A stretch of DNA of 64,000 nucleotides. Origin: Solobacterium sp. Its GTDB lineage: Bacteria; Bacillota_I; Bacilli_A; Erysipelotrichales; Erysipelotrichaceae. The stretch lies in contig JAFRCE010000016.1 in assembly GCA_017404505.1 (NCBI GenBank), forward strand, positions 62,001 to 126,000, written 5' to 3'. The translations under genes and the position numbers were made by a program. Below the pieces are notes generated by a model, which was given only the letters and a program-made list of their open reading frames with translations, ran no database searches and was not told the origin of the DNA. This document shows positions 8,521 to 16,468 of this stretch, in pieces. How positions within the stretch are numbered: the stretch's first letter is position 1; the number at the start of each line of letters is the position of its first letter.

Positions 8521-10299
8521 ATGACTTTGGTAAATGTAAAAATCGAAGGTGTACCTTATCAGGTAGAAAGCGGCCTGACGATTCTGGAAGCAGCGAAAGC
8601 CTGCGGTTATGAGATTCCTTCCCTCTGCGCATTCAATCACGGCGAATGCAATCAGGGTTCCTGCCGTGTCTGTCTCGTCGAAGCAACCGGCGCCAGAGGT
8701 CTGGTAGCCAGCTGCGTATATCCGGTCAGCGAAGGCATGGAGATCCGCATCTCCACCCCGAAGGCAACCGAGGCCAGAAGAAGAAGTGTCGAACTCCTTC
8801 TCTCCAATCACAATCAGAACTGTCAGCAGTGCGACAAGAACGGCAAGTGTGAACTGCTCCATGTCGCCAAGATCACAGGTGCCCGTGAAGGTGCCTTCGC
8901 CGGTGTTCATTCCGAGACATATCTCGACGAACTGGCACCGGGCCTGATCAGAGATACATCCAAATGTATCCTGTGCGGAAGATGCATCGCCAGATGCTCC
9001 AATGCCCATGGTCTGGGTATCCTCGGTTTCGAAAACCGCGGCTTCCGTACATTCGTTTCTCCGGCAGAGAACAGAAGCTTTGCCGATTCCCCGTGCATCC
9101 AGTGCGGTCAGTGCGTTAACGTCTGCCCGACCGGTGCATTGATGGAACACAGTGAAATCGCCAAGGTTGACGCTGCTCTGAAGGCCGGCAAACATGTCGT
9201 CATTCAGGCTGCTCCGGCTGTCCGTGCCGCCCTCGGCGAAGAATTCGGCTATCCGGTAGGCACACCTGTCACCGGCAAGATGATCGCGGCTATGAGACGT
9301 CTTGGCTTCGAAAGAGTCTACGATGTCAACTTCGGCGCTGACCTGACAATCATGGAAGAAGGCACCGAACTTCTGCACCGCATCACCAATGGCGGCGTTC
9401 TGCCGATGATCACATCCTGCTCGCCAGGCTGGATCAACTATGCTGAATACAACTACGGCGATCTGCTGGATCACCTCTCCAGCTGCAAATCCCCGCACCA
9501 GATGCAGGGTGCTGTCATCAAGTCCTACTGGGCAGAACAGAAAGGCTATGATCCGAAGGATGTCTTCGTGGTATCCGTCATGCCGTGTGTCGCCAAGAAG
9601 TTTGAAAGACAGAGAGAACAGATGAATGTCAACGGCATCGACGATGTCGACGCTGTTATCACAACCAGAGAGCTCGCCAGAATGATCAAGCGTGCCGGTA
9701 TCATCTTCAACCGCCTGCCGGATGAAGAATGGGACGGCGATATCATGGGCGACTACACCGGTGCAGCCGTTATCTTCGGCGTTACCGGCGGTGTCATGGA
9801 AGCAGCTCTGCGTACCGTTTACTTCAAGCTGACCGGCAGTGAATACGGCCGTATCGCGTTTGAAGAAGTTCGCGGTCACGATGCCGGCATCCGTGAAGCA
9901 TCTCTCGATATCAACGGAACCGTTGTCAACGTTGCCATCGCTTCCGGTATGAAGTCAGCGAAAGTTCTGCTGGATGAGATCCGTGAAGGCAAGTCCAAGT
10001 ATCACTTCATTGAAATCATGGGCTGCCCGGGCGGATGCATCAACGGCGGCGGTCAGCCATATGTCAGACCGGTCTTCCTGCCGAACGAAGATGACAACAT
10101 CCTCGACACATACAAGGAAAAGAGAGCAAAAGCCCTCTACAGTGAAGACGAAAGACAGGTTGTACGTCAGTCGCACAACAACCCGCAGATCGTTGAACTG
10201 TACGAAAAGTTCCTTGGTGAACCGAACTCCCACAAAGCCCATGAACTTCTGCATACGACCTATGCGGCAAGAGAAGGCTTCAACGACATTAAGAAATAA
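8521..10299 (+). CDS. hydA: [FeFe] hydrogenase catalytic subunit (group A, trimeric/bifurcating type)
   Basis: 592 residues. In order: an N-terminal [2Fe-2S] ferredoxin domain (Cys in CAFNHGECNQGSCRVC); a His/Cys cluster H-x3-C-x2-C-x5-C (HNQNCQQCDKNGKC); two [4Fe-4S] clusters (CILCGRCIARC, CIQCGQCVNVC); the H-cluster domain; and the small-subunit-like C-terminus. H-cluster signatures are TSCSPGW (L1), MPCVAKKFE (L2) and EIMGCPGGCINGGGQP (L3). L1 has Ser where most enzymes have the second Cys of TSCCP. With HydB and HydC this should reversibly make H2 from NADH plus reduced ferredoxin. No maturases (hydE, hydF, hydG) are in the window. Ribosome binding site AGAGGAGG. Confidence 0.96.
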   Translation: MTLVNVKIEGVPYQVESGLTILEAAKACGYEIPSLCAFNHGECNQGSCRVCLVEATGARGLVASCVYPVSEGMEIRISTPKATEARRRSVELLLSNHNQNCQQCDKNGKCELLHVAKITGAREGAFAGVHSETYLDELAPGLIRDTSKCILCGRCIARCSNAHGLGILGFENRGFRTFVSPAENRSFADSPCIQCGQCVNVCPTGALMEHSEIAKVDAALKAGKHVVIQAAPAVRAALGEEFGYPVGTPVTGKMIAAMRRLGFERVYDVNFGADLTIMEEGTELLHRITNGGVLPMITSCSPGWINYAEYNYGDLLDHLSSCKSPHQMQGAVIKSYWAEQKGYDPKDVFVVSVMPCVAKKFERQREQMNVNGIDDVDAVITTRELARMIKRAGIIFNRLPDEEWDGDIMGDYTGAAVIFGVTGGVMEAALRTVYFKLTGSEYGRIAFEEVRGHDAGIREASLDINGTVVNVAIASGMKSAKVLLDEIREGKSKYHFIEIMGCPGGCINGGGQPYVRPVFLPNEDDNILDTYKEKRAKALYSEDERQVVRQSHNNPQIVELYEKFLGEPNSHKAHELLHTTYAAREGFNDIKK

Positions 10300-10306
10300 A
10301 CTGATC

Positions 10307-10334
10307 AGGGGACCGCATCCGGTCCCCTTTTCTG
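10307..10334 (+). terminator. Rho-independent terminator of the hyd operon
   Basis: GGGGACCG and CGGTCCCC form a tight GC-rich hairpin 8 bases after the hydA stop, followed by TTTT. Confidence 0.88.
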
Positions 10335-10347
10335 ATCACCAAAGGAA

Positions 10348-10373
10348 AAGAGATCCGCGTGGATCTCTTTTTC
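10348..10373. terminator. Bidirectional terminator between hydA and the cystatin-like lipoprotein gene
   Basis: AAGAGATCC-GCGT-GGATCTCTT hairpin with T-run on the plus side and matching A-run upstream, so it can serve both convergent genes. Confidence 0.78.
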
Positions 10374-10381
10374 AGTTTGCT

Positions 10382-11122
10382 TTATTCTGCTGTGACGTAG
10401 TGAACGAGATCAAGGACCTGATTGTCTGTGATCGTGCATTTGCCGGCTGTGTCTTCGTATACCGTCGTGATATACAGATTCATTACCGGATCCGCTGTGG
10501 TTGCTGCACCGCGGCAGAGGAACATGTAGTTCGTGCCGGATACTACCTGTGTGCCGAGCAGAACGATCGGTTTCAGGGATACGCCTGTAAAGCCTTCAAG
10601 CGCTTTGGAAAGAGCGTTCTCCCCTTCCGCGGAAATGCCTGCCACCTTCCCGATATCGGTTACTTCCCAGCTGCCGAGCAGATTTGGATCGTCAGCGTTG
10701 TCTTTGACTTTCAGATCATTGATGTCTAGTCTGTTGATTGCCAGAACTGTTGTTTTGCCTTCCAGGCTCTTATAGATGGTCACAATGGCAAAACCTTTGT
10801 CAGCTTCGGTTGAAACGTTCTCAGCCGATGCCAGGAATGCGTAGTTTGTGCCGGAAACGAGCTGAGTGGCAACTACCTGTACCGGTAAATAATTCACACC
10901 GATCAGATTTTCCATCGCTGTTTTGAAGATGATCTTTTCTTCTTCATTGAGCAGTTCTACATATTCTGTATATGGCTGCCAGCCGCCCAGAAGCGTTTCT
11001 GTTTCTGTCTTTTCTGTTTCCGGTTCCTTCACTTCTTCCGGTTCAGCCGGTTTCGTACAGCCGGTCAGAATCATTGCTCCGGCCAGTGCCGCGGCGCTCA
11101 GAATGGAAATATGCTTTTTCAT
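10382..11122 (-). CDS. Lipoprotein with two tandem cystatin/stefin-like domains
   Basis: 246 residues. A lipoprotein signal peptide ends in the lipobox LTGC (lipidated Cys22), then comes an acidic linker of ~20 residues and two related repeats of ~100 residues. Each repeat has a Gly near its start, a helix, then the cystatin signature QxVxG: QLVSGTNYAF at 87-96 and QVVSGTNYMF at 192-201. Human stefins carry QVVAGTNYY at the same point. In repeat 1 the next strand (VTIYKSLEGK) also resembles the stefin segment after that loop (KVFKSLPGQ). Cystatins (MEROPS I25) inhibit papain-like cysteine proteases with this loop. Target and function here are unknown; an outer-surface protease inhibitor is the simplest inference. 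Confidence 0.72.
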   Translation of the reverse strand: MKKHISILSAAALAGAMILTGCTKPAEPEEVKEPETEKTETETLLGGWQPYTEYVELLNEEEKIIFKTAMENLIGVNYLPVQVVATQLVSGTNYAFLASAENVSTEADKGFAIVTIYKSLEGKTTVLAINRLDINDLKVKDNADDPNLLGSWEVTDIGKVAGISAEGENALSKALEGFTGVSLKPIVLLGTQVVSGTNYMFLCRGAATTADPVMNLYITTVYEDTAGKCTITDNQVLDLVHYVTAE

Positions 11123-11187
11123 TTTCTTTTCCTCCTGCAGGTTTTACCCTGGCATTTCATGGTATATCTTTTTTTCTGCCAATGCAA

Positions 11188-12204
11188 TCAAATCATTTCT
11201 TCCCGCAGTTCCCCGCGCAGATCACGCTCCATATACATCTTGACTTCTTCCGCGTTCCGGCAGGTACTGAACAGATAATACAGTTTTGTAACAGCCGCTT
11301 CACTTGTCATGTCGCAGCCGCTGAGGGCGCCTGCCTGACGCAGAACCAGGCCGGCTTCATAGGCGTTCATGTTCACGGTCGCCTGCGGACACTGCGAGCA
11401 GACAACGACCACCGCTCCGTTGGCGCCGGCTTCCTTCAGCATCGGCAGCAGCACGTTTTTGTCATCTGGCAGATTGCCCGAACCGAACGCTTCCAGAACG
11501 ATTCCTTTCAGTTTCAGACTGAGCACATTCGCGAACAGTTCAAACTGGATGCCCGGGAATACCTTGAGCACACCGATCGGAACATTCGCGAACGGCCGGC
11601 ACGCAAACGGTTCATCGGACGGTTTCCGGAAAGCGGATCTGTGATAGCGGATGGATATGCCTGCTTCAGCCAGCGCCGGCCAGTTCGGCGACAGAAATGC
11701 CTGCATACCGTCCGCCGAGTATTTGGTGGCCCGGTTGCCGCGCAGCAGCAGACCGCCGAAATAGATGCAGACTTCTTTGACCTTTCCCTCACCGGCAATG
11801 ATCATCGAAGTGATCAGGTTGTCACGGCCGTCACTGCGGGTTTCGCACAGCGGGATCTGCGAGCCGGTCAGAATCACCGGCTTCCTGAGACCCTTGAGCA
11901 TGAAAGACAATGCCGAAGCGGTATAGGCCATGGTGTCGGTGCCATGCAGAATGACAAAGCCGTCATATGCTTCATAATGGTTCGCGATCAGCTGGCCGAT
12001 CATATTCCATTCGGAAACAGCCATCCGGCTGGAATCCAGCAGCGGATCCGTTTCCATGAAATCCCATTCCGGCATACCGGACGCTTTCAGAGAATCCATA
12101 TGAAAGATTGCCCGGCGGAAGTATTCCCCGTCCGGCTGATACCCCTTCTCCGTTTTTGTCATACCGATCGTTCCGCCGGTATGCAGGATCAGAACCCTGC
12201 TCAT
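11188..12204 (-). CDS. ansA: L-asparaginase, type I (cytoplasmic)
   Basis: Hydrolyses asparagine to aspartate and ammonia. The 338-residue protein carries both catalytic signatures: the nucleophile Thr in LHTGGTIGMTK near the N-terminus and the second Thr-Asp pair in LHGTDTMAYTASALSFML. The middle also keeps VILTGSQIPL and the DGRDNL segment. The start is ATG at 12204, directly after GGGGAGGAAGT; upstream in-frame codons belong to the preceding lipoprotein gene. It lacks a signal peptide, so it acts in the cytoplasm. Its start codon overlaps the stop of the upstream lipoprotein gene (4 bases), implying coupled translation. Confidence 0.93.
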   Translation of the reverse strand: MSRVLILHTGGTIGMTKTEKGYQPDGEYFRRAIFHMDSLKASGMPEWDFMETDPLLDSSRMAVSEWNMIGQLIANHYEAYDGFVILHGTDTMAYTASALSFMLKGLRKPVILTGSQIPLCETRSDGRDNLITSMIIAGEGKVKEVCIYFGGLLLRGNRATKYSADGMQAFLSPNWPALAEAGISIRYHRSAFRKPSDEPFACRPFANVPIGVLKVFPGIQFELFANVLSLKLKGIVLEAFGSGNLPDDKNVLLPMLKEAGANGAVVVVCSQCPQATVNMNAYEAGLVLRQAGALSGCDMTSEAAVTKLYYLFSTCRNAEEVKMYMERDLRGELREEMI

Positions 12205-12866
12205 ACTTCCTCCCCGGATATTCCCTTCCGTTTCAGCAGCCAGTATGCGCCGCCGCCCGCAATCAGAAGACCGCCGGCGATCAGCAGCAGCGTGGAAAGC
12301 GGCTGGCCCGCTTTGCTGGTGACGACGATTTCGGCTGTGCCGGATGGAAGATCCAGCAGGTCGATGAAGACATGTCTGCCTTCCACCGTTCCGACATTGC
12401 ACGAAGCGGCGGCCGGCATATTGACTTCCAGCGTGATCTGCGCTCCGTGTTCCTTCAGATCATTCAGGCTGAAATTCGCACCGTTCAGCACGGTGGCGGC
12501 GAATTCATTCGTCAGAGCGCTGACCGGAAGACGCAGAGTAACCATACCTTCCGAAACATCTGCTTTCAAAGCGTCGTTGACAATTCCGGAAACACTGACA
12601 CCTGCATATACCGTATCGCCATCTTTTTCTTCCACCTTTTTGATCACGGCATCCGGATACTGTTCACGGTACTGGCTCATCATCGCGTCAATCTGTTCCT
12701 CCGCGTTGGCACCGTTAAAGTTCATCAGATCTTCATGAAACAGAAGCGTCACGCCGCTTTTCACATCTCCGGATGAACTCACATCCATCGACATACGCAT
12801 TCTGACGCAGCCGCTCAGAACAAAGACGCACACAGCTGCCAGGATTTTCATCATTGTCTTTTTCAT
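12201..12866 (-). CDS. LppM-like (DUF3153-type) lipoprotein with C-terminal membrane anchor
   Basis: 221 residues. An N-terminal lipoprotein signal with lipobox LSGC comes first, then RMRMSMDVSSSGDVKSGVTLLF, which resembles the start of LppM/DUF3153 domains. A mixed alpha/beta region follows, and a strong membrane segment near residues 190-212 (LSTLLLIAGGLLIAGGGAYWLL) ends in basic residues. Function is unknown. It is co-transcribed with the downstream asparaginase gene through a 4-base overlap; why these two are coupled is unclear. Confidence 0.72.
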   Translation of the reverse strand: MKKTMMKILAAVCVFVLSGCVRMRMSMDVSSSGDVKSGVTLLFHEDLMNFNGANAEEQIDAMMSQYREQYPDAVIKKVEEKDGDTVYAGVSVSGIVNDALKADVSEGMVTLRLPVSALTNEFAATVLNGANFSLNDLKEHGAQITLEVNMPAAASCNVGTVEGRHVFIDLLDLPSGTAEIVVTSKAGQPLSTLLLIAGGLLIAGGGAYWLLKRKGISGEEV

Positions 12867-12914
12867 AAATCAACACCTGTATTTATTGTTAATCCGATTA
12901 TACCATGGTCAGAA

Positions 12915-12948
12915 CAAAAAAAAGAACCGGCGCGCTTTGCGCCGGTTC
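12915..12948 (-). terminator. Rho-independent terminator of the PPi-PFK gene
   Basis: Ten-base-pair GC-rich stem GAACCGGCGC / GCGCCGGTTC with a 5-base loop, followed on the minus strand by a run of nine T. Confidence 0.9.
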
Positions 12949-12962
12949 CTGCAGTCAGATGA

Positions 12963-14624
12963 TTATAAGCCTTTTTCCAGAGCCAGTGTTCTGGTTGTCA
13001 GGTCACATACTTCAGCCGGTCCATAGTACTGGATCGCACCCGGATATGTGTAAGCTGTTTCGACAGCCCATTCATCTCTGTGTGCTTCGAAGTATTTGAA
13101 CGGTTTGCCTTCGAGTTCGACGAGAGCCTTCTTGATGACCGGCTTGTCTTCGCCGTGTCTTCTTTCCATGTTCATCATCTTGGTGATCGGCATGCCGCCT
13201 GCTACCCATTCATCTGCCGGCTTGGACAGGTTGGAGATCTTGGACAGATATCCGTTGTATCCGTACTGAATCAGCATGAAGGCATTGTAGCCGAGGGAAT
13301 AGCAGTAGTCAGCGTCGAAGTTGGACGGGAACGCGCATCTTCCTTCATAACCGAAGAAGTGATGCAGCGGGCTGAACTTGCCGTTGTATGTGCCGGCAGC
13401 TTTTCTCTCAGCCAGTTTTGCGGCAACCAGACCGGAGAACAGCTTTTCGGATTCGATCAGGGATACCTGTACGTTTCCGTGCGGGTCTCTTTCCAGGAAC
13501 AGCTGCTGCTGGATCGTTACCGGCAGAATCGCGAAGACGTCCATGGATTCCTTTGTCAGACCCTTTTCGATGAACGCATACTTGTCAGCCCAGGTCGGCA
13601 GAGCGTTGAATTCTTCCGCCTTCTTGCCGGCCAGCAGTTCGTTGATTTCCTGGATCAGTTTATTGAATTCCGGTACGAATTCAACAACGCCTTCCGGAAT
13701 GATGGCGACACCGAAGTTCATGCCTTTGTCCGCACGCTTGTTGACGGAGTCAGCGATGTAGTCGGCGATCTCGGACAGGGACTGCTTCTTGGCAGCGACT
13801 TCTTCGGAGATCAGGCAGACGTTCGGCTGTGTTTCCAGTGCGCATTCAAGAGCGACGTGGGAAGCGGAACGACCCATGACCTTGACGAAATGCCAGTACT
13901 TCTTAGCGGAGTTGGCGTCTCTTTCGATGTTACCGATAACTTCGCTGTATGTCTTTGTGGCTGTATCGAAACCGAAAGAGCATTCGATGTCTTCGTTCTT
14001 GAGGTCGCCGTCGATGGTCTTCGGGCAGCCGATGACCTGAACGCCGGTCTCGTGAGCGGCAAAGTATTCAGCCAGAACGGCTGCGTTTGTATTGGAGTCG
14101 TCACCGCCGATGATAACGATTGCTGTAATGCCATGCTTCTTGCATACTTCTGCTGCTACAGCAAACTGAGCCTCTGTTTCCAGCTTCGTACGGCCGGAAC
14201 CGATGATATCGAAACCGCCGGTGTTTCTGAACTGGTCGATGTATGCATCGTCAAATACCAGATAATCATCATCCAGCAGTCCGCTCGGACCGTTCTTGAA
14301 ACCGAACAGTTCATTCTCAGCATTGGTAGCCTTTAAAGCGTCATACAGACCGCAGACAACGTTGTGTCCGCCAGGTGCCTGACCGCCGGAAAGAATAACA
14401 CCGACAACCTGTTTCTTGGCAGCGGAAGTATTCTGGCCTTTCGCGAAAGTGATTTCCTTTTTGCCATAGGTGTTCGGGAAAAGAGCCTGGATCTTTTCCT
14501 GATCCGCAACGCTCTGTGTTTCTTTTCCTTCCACTACGCAGATCTCGGCAATACCGTGTCTGAGCATGCCCGGAAGTTTCGGAACATACTGTAGTCTTTC
14601 CTTCTGAAGAGGTGAAATATTCAT
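12963..14624 (-). CDS. pfp: Diphosphate--fructose-6-phosphate 1-phosphotransferase (PPi-dependent PFK)
   Basis: 553 residues, the long PFK form. Glycine-rich [15 protein letters not shown] opens the nucleotide/PPi site, followed by [18 protein letters not shown] and [10 protein letters not shown]. The second Asp of GGDD, where ATP enzymes have Gly, is the established marker for PPi rather than ATP as phosphoryl donor. A reversible PPi-PFK suits an energy-limited fermenter. Ribosome binding site AAAAAGGAG; the gene is monocistronic with its own terminator. Confidence 0.93.
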   Translation of the reverse strand: MNISPLQKERLQYVPKLPGMLRHGIAEICVVEGKETQSVADQEKIQALFPNTYGKKEITFAKGQNTSAAKKQVVGVILSGGQAPGGHNVVCGLYDALKATNAENELFGFKNGPSGLLDDDYLVFDDAYIDQFRNTGGFDIIGSGRTKLETEAQFAVAAEVCKKHGITAIVIIGGDDSNTNAAVLAEYFAAHETGVQVIGCPKTIDGDLKNEDIECSFGFDTATKTYSEVIGNIERDANSAKKYWHFVKVMGRSASHVALECALETQPNVCLISEEVAAKKQSLSEIADYIADSVNKRADKGMNFGVAIIPEGVVEFVPEFNKLIQEINELLAGKKAEEFNALPTWADKYAFIEKGLTKESMDVFAILPVTIQQQLFLERDPHGNVQVSLIESEKLFSGLVAAKLAERKAAGTYNGKFSPLHHFFGYEGRCAFPSNFDADYCYSLGYNAFMLIQYGYNGYLSKISNLSKPADEWVAGGMPITKMMNMERRHGEDKPVIKKALVELEGKPFKYFEAHRDEWAVETAYTYPGAIQYYGPAEVCDLTTRTLALEKGL

Positions 14625-14650
14625 ATTATCTACTCCTTTTTCTACTATCC

Positions 14651-14666
14651 AAATGATAAATCATTT
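14651..14666 (-). promoter_or_regulatory. 16-bp perfect palindrome upstream of pfp
   Basis: AAATGAT and its exact complement ATCATTT, separated by AA, lie about 27 bases upstream of the pfp start, in the expected promoter region. This could be an operator, but an AT-rich short palindrome may also arise by chance. Confidence 0.3.
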
Positions 14667-14713
14667 ACGCCTCAAAGTGAATACCCGAGCCGCTTTTCAA
14701 GCCCCGTTTCCCG

Positions 14714-14748
14714 GAAAAAAAACAGTGTCATTTCATCCTGACACTGTT
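14714..14748 (-). terminator. Rho-independent terminator after the Hsp70 gene
   Basis: Perfect 10-bp stem AACAGTGTCA / TGACACTGTT with an 8-base loop, followed by eight T on the minus strand. Confidence 0.9.
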
Positions 14749-14757
14749 GTCTGTCCC

Positions 14758-16464
14758 TTACGACAGCATGGGCTGGCCGGAGCCTTTTTCCAGGTTCTCC
14801 AGAAGATCGAGCAGCTCCTGTCTTTTTTTGTCAATTTCCAGACGGGTGCCGGTCTGCATGGTCCTCTCAAACGCCTCGGCAGCCTCCTCGATACGGCTGC
14901 GCTCGCTGCCGCCGGCTTCTTCATACATGCGCTCCGCCTTCAGCAGCACGAAGACATTCTGCTCATCCTCACGGGGATTCTGTTTCAGATACTGCAGCCG
15001 CTCCAGACGCGCCTGCGCTTCCTCTTCGGAAATGCGGTTTTCCTCATCCTGGATGATCACCTTCTTCTGCAGGCCGGTCGAAACAACCCTGACCTCCACC
15101 TCCAGCAATGAATTGACGTCATAGGTATAGGTGATTTCGATCGCTTCCTGGCCGCGCGGTCCTTTCGGCACTTCCACGTTGACTTCACCGATCAGAAGAT
15201 TGTTGGCCGGGATCCTGCTTTCGCCCTGCAGGACCTTGACCCGGACCCATTCCTGATCGTCATAGGCTGTGTATACGGTCTGTGAACGGCTGACCGGAAT
15301 GATCGTATTACGCTCAATGATCGGCAGATATCTGCCGTCGTCGGCGAATGTCGAATTGAACGAGTGAACTTCCGTACCCAGCGTGAACGGACATACGTCG
15401 GTCAGGATCACCTCCTGGATATCACGGTTCCTCTCCTTCATCGCGCCGGACAGTGCCGCGCCTTCCACAACGGATGTGTCGGGATCGACGGAATATTCGG
15501 GATAGATACCGGTCATGCGCTGGATATAGCTGCGGATCAGCGGCAGCCGGGTGGCTCCGCCGACCAGAATGATGCGGTCAAGATCATTCAGGGTGATTTT
15601 GGCATCGCGCAGCGCCTTTTCGATCGGTTTCCGCATTTTTTCCAGAAGCCCGAGACAGGCTGTTTCATATTCACTCAGGCTGAACTCTTCTTCGTAGATC
15701 AGAGAGCCGATCGTCACGCTCATTTCCGAAACCGGTTTTTGAGCGAAGGCGCATTTGCAGGCCTCCGCCGCTTTGTACACGCTGCTCAGTGTCTTCAGAT
15801 CGAGCGACGCTGCATCGATCTGGCAGCCGGCCAGGAACAGTTCCGTCAGCACCATGGTGAAGTCTTCCCCGCCCAGCCGGTTGTCACCGGCAACGGCATA
15901 CACTTCCATGATATTGCGGTAGTATTCAAGCACCGTGACGTCGAACGTTCCGCCGCCGAGATCCAGCACCATGCAGCATTCACTGCTGCCGCTTTCCCCG
16001 ACGCCATAGGCGATGGCCGACGCTGTCGGTTCGTTGATGATGCGGCTGACTTTCAGACCGGCCAGTTCACCGGCCCGGGCAGTGGCGCGGCGCTGACGGT
16101 CGTTGAAATAGGCAGGCACGGAAATAATCGCTTCACTGATTTCTTCCTGCAGATAGGCACTGGCATCTTCCTTCAGAGAACGCAGCACAAAAGCTGACAG
16201 TTCTTCCGGTGAGAATGTCAGTTCTCCGAGTGTATACGTCTTTTCCGTTCCCATCGTCCGCTTGAAAAGTCTCGCCATCCTTTCCGGATGCAGATAGCCG
16301 TACTCGCGGGCTGTCTCTCCGATCAGGATCTGTCCCTTCTCGTCCACGCTGACCACGGATGGCGTCAGGTTCTTTCCCAGACGGTTGGGAATGATGACCG
16401 CTTTGCCGTTCTGAAAGCAGGCGGCCAGACTGTTCGTTGTTCCTAAATCAATTCCTATCAGCAT
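14758..16464 (-). CDS. Hsp70 family chaperone, HscC-like
   Basis: 568 residues, shorter than DnaK (~610-640) and close to HscC. The ATPase domain is intact: [16 protein letters not shown] at the N-terminus, [37 protein letters not shown], the second phosphate loop [16 protein letters not shown], and [14 protein letters not shown]. The linker region and a reduced C-terminal part rich in charged helices follow. The gene begins 4 bases after the stop of the large J-like/TPR gene, so the two are one transcript. E. coli hscC is likewise accompanied by unusual J proteins (DjlB, DjlC). A specialised chaperone rather than the housekeeping DnaK; no grpE or dnaJ is adjacent. Confidence 0.88.
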   Translation of the reverse strand: MLIGIDLGTTNSLAACFQNGKAVIIPNRLGKNLTPSVVSVDEKGQILIGETAREYGYLHPERMARLFKRTMGTEKTYTLGELTFSPEELSAFVLRSLKEDASAYLQEEISEAIISVPAYFNDRQRRATARAGELAGLKVSRIINEPTASAIAYGVGESGSSECCMVLDLGGGTFDVTVLEYYRNIMEVYAVAGDNRLGGEDFTMVLTELFLAGCQIDAASLDLKTLSSVYKAAEACKCAFAQKPVSEMSVTIGSLIYEEEFSLSEYETACLGLLEKMRKPIEKALRDAKITLNDLDRIILVGGATRLPLIRSYIQRMTGIYPEYSVDPDTSVVEGAALSGAMKERNRDIQEVILTDVCPFTLGTEVHSFNSTFADDGRYLPIIERNTIIPVSRSQTVYTAYDDQEWVRVKVLQGESRIPANNLLIGEVNVEVPKGPRGQEAIEITYTYDVNSLLEVEVRVVSTGLQKKVIIQDEENRISEEEAQARLERLQYLKQNPREDEQNVFVLLKAERMYEEAGGSERSRIEEAAEAFERTMQTGTRLEIDKKRQELLDLLENLEKGSGQPMLS

Positions 16465-16468
16465 TTTT

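Noticed and set aside
7052-9879. Long minus-strand frames opposite hydB and hydA
   Set aside because: They mirror codon structure of the hydrogenase genes and contain no motifs; typical antisense artefacts.
10972-12738. 588-codon plus-strand frame across the lipoprotein and asparaginase genes
   Set aside because: It spans three well-supported minus-strand genes and has no start signal.
13080-14336. 418-codon plus-strand frame opposite PPi-PFK
   Set aside because: Antisense shadow without ribosome binding site or motif.
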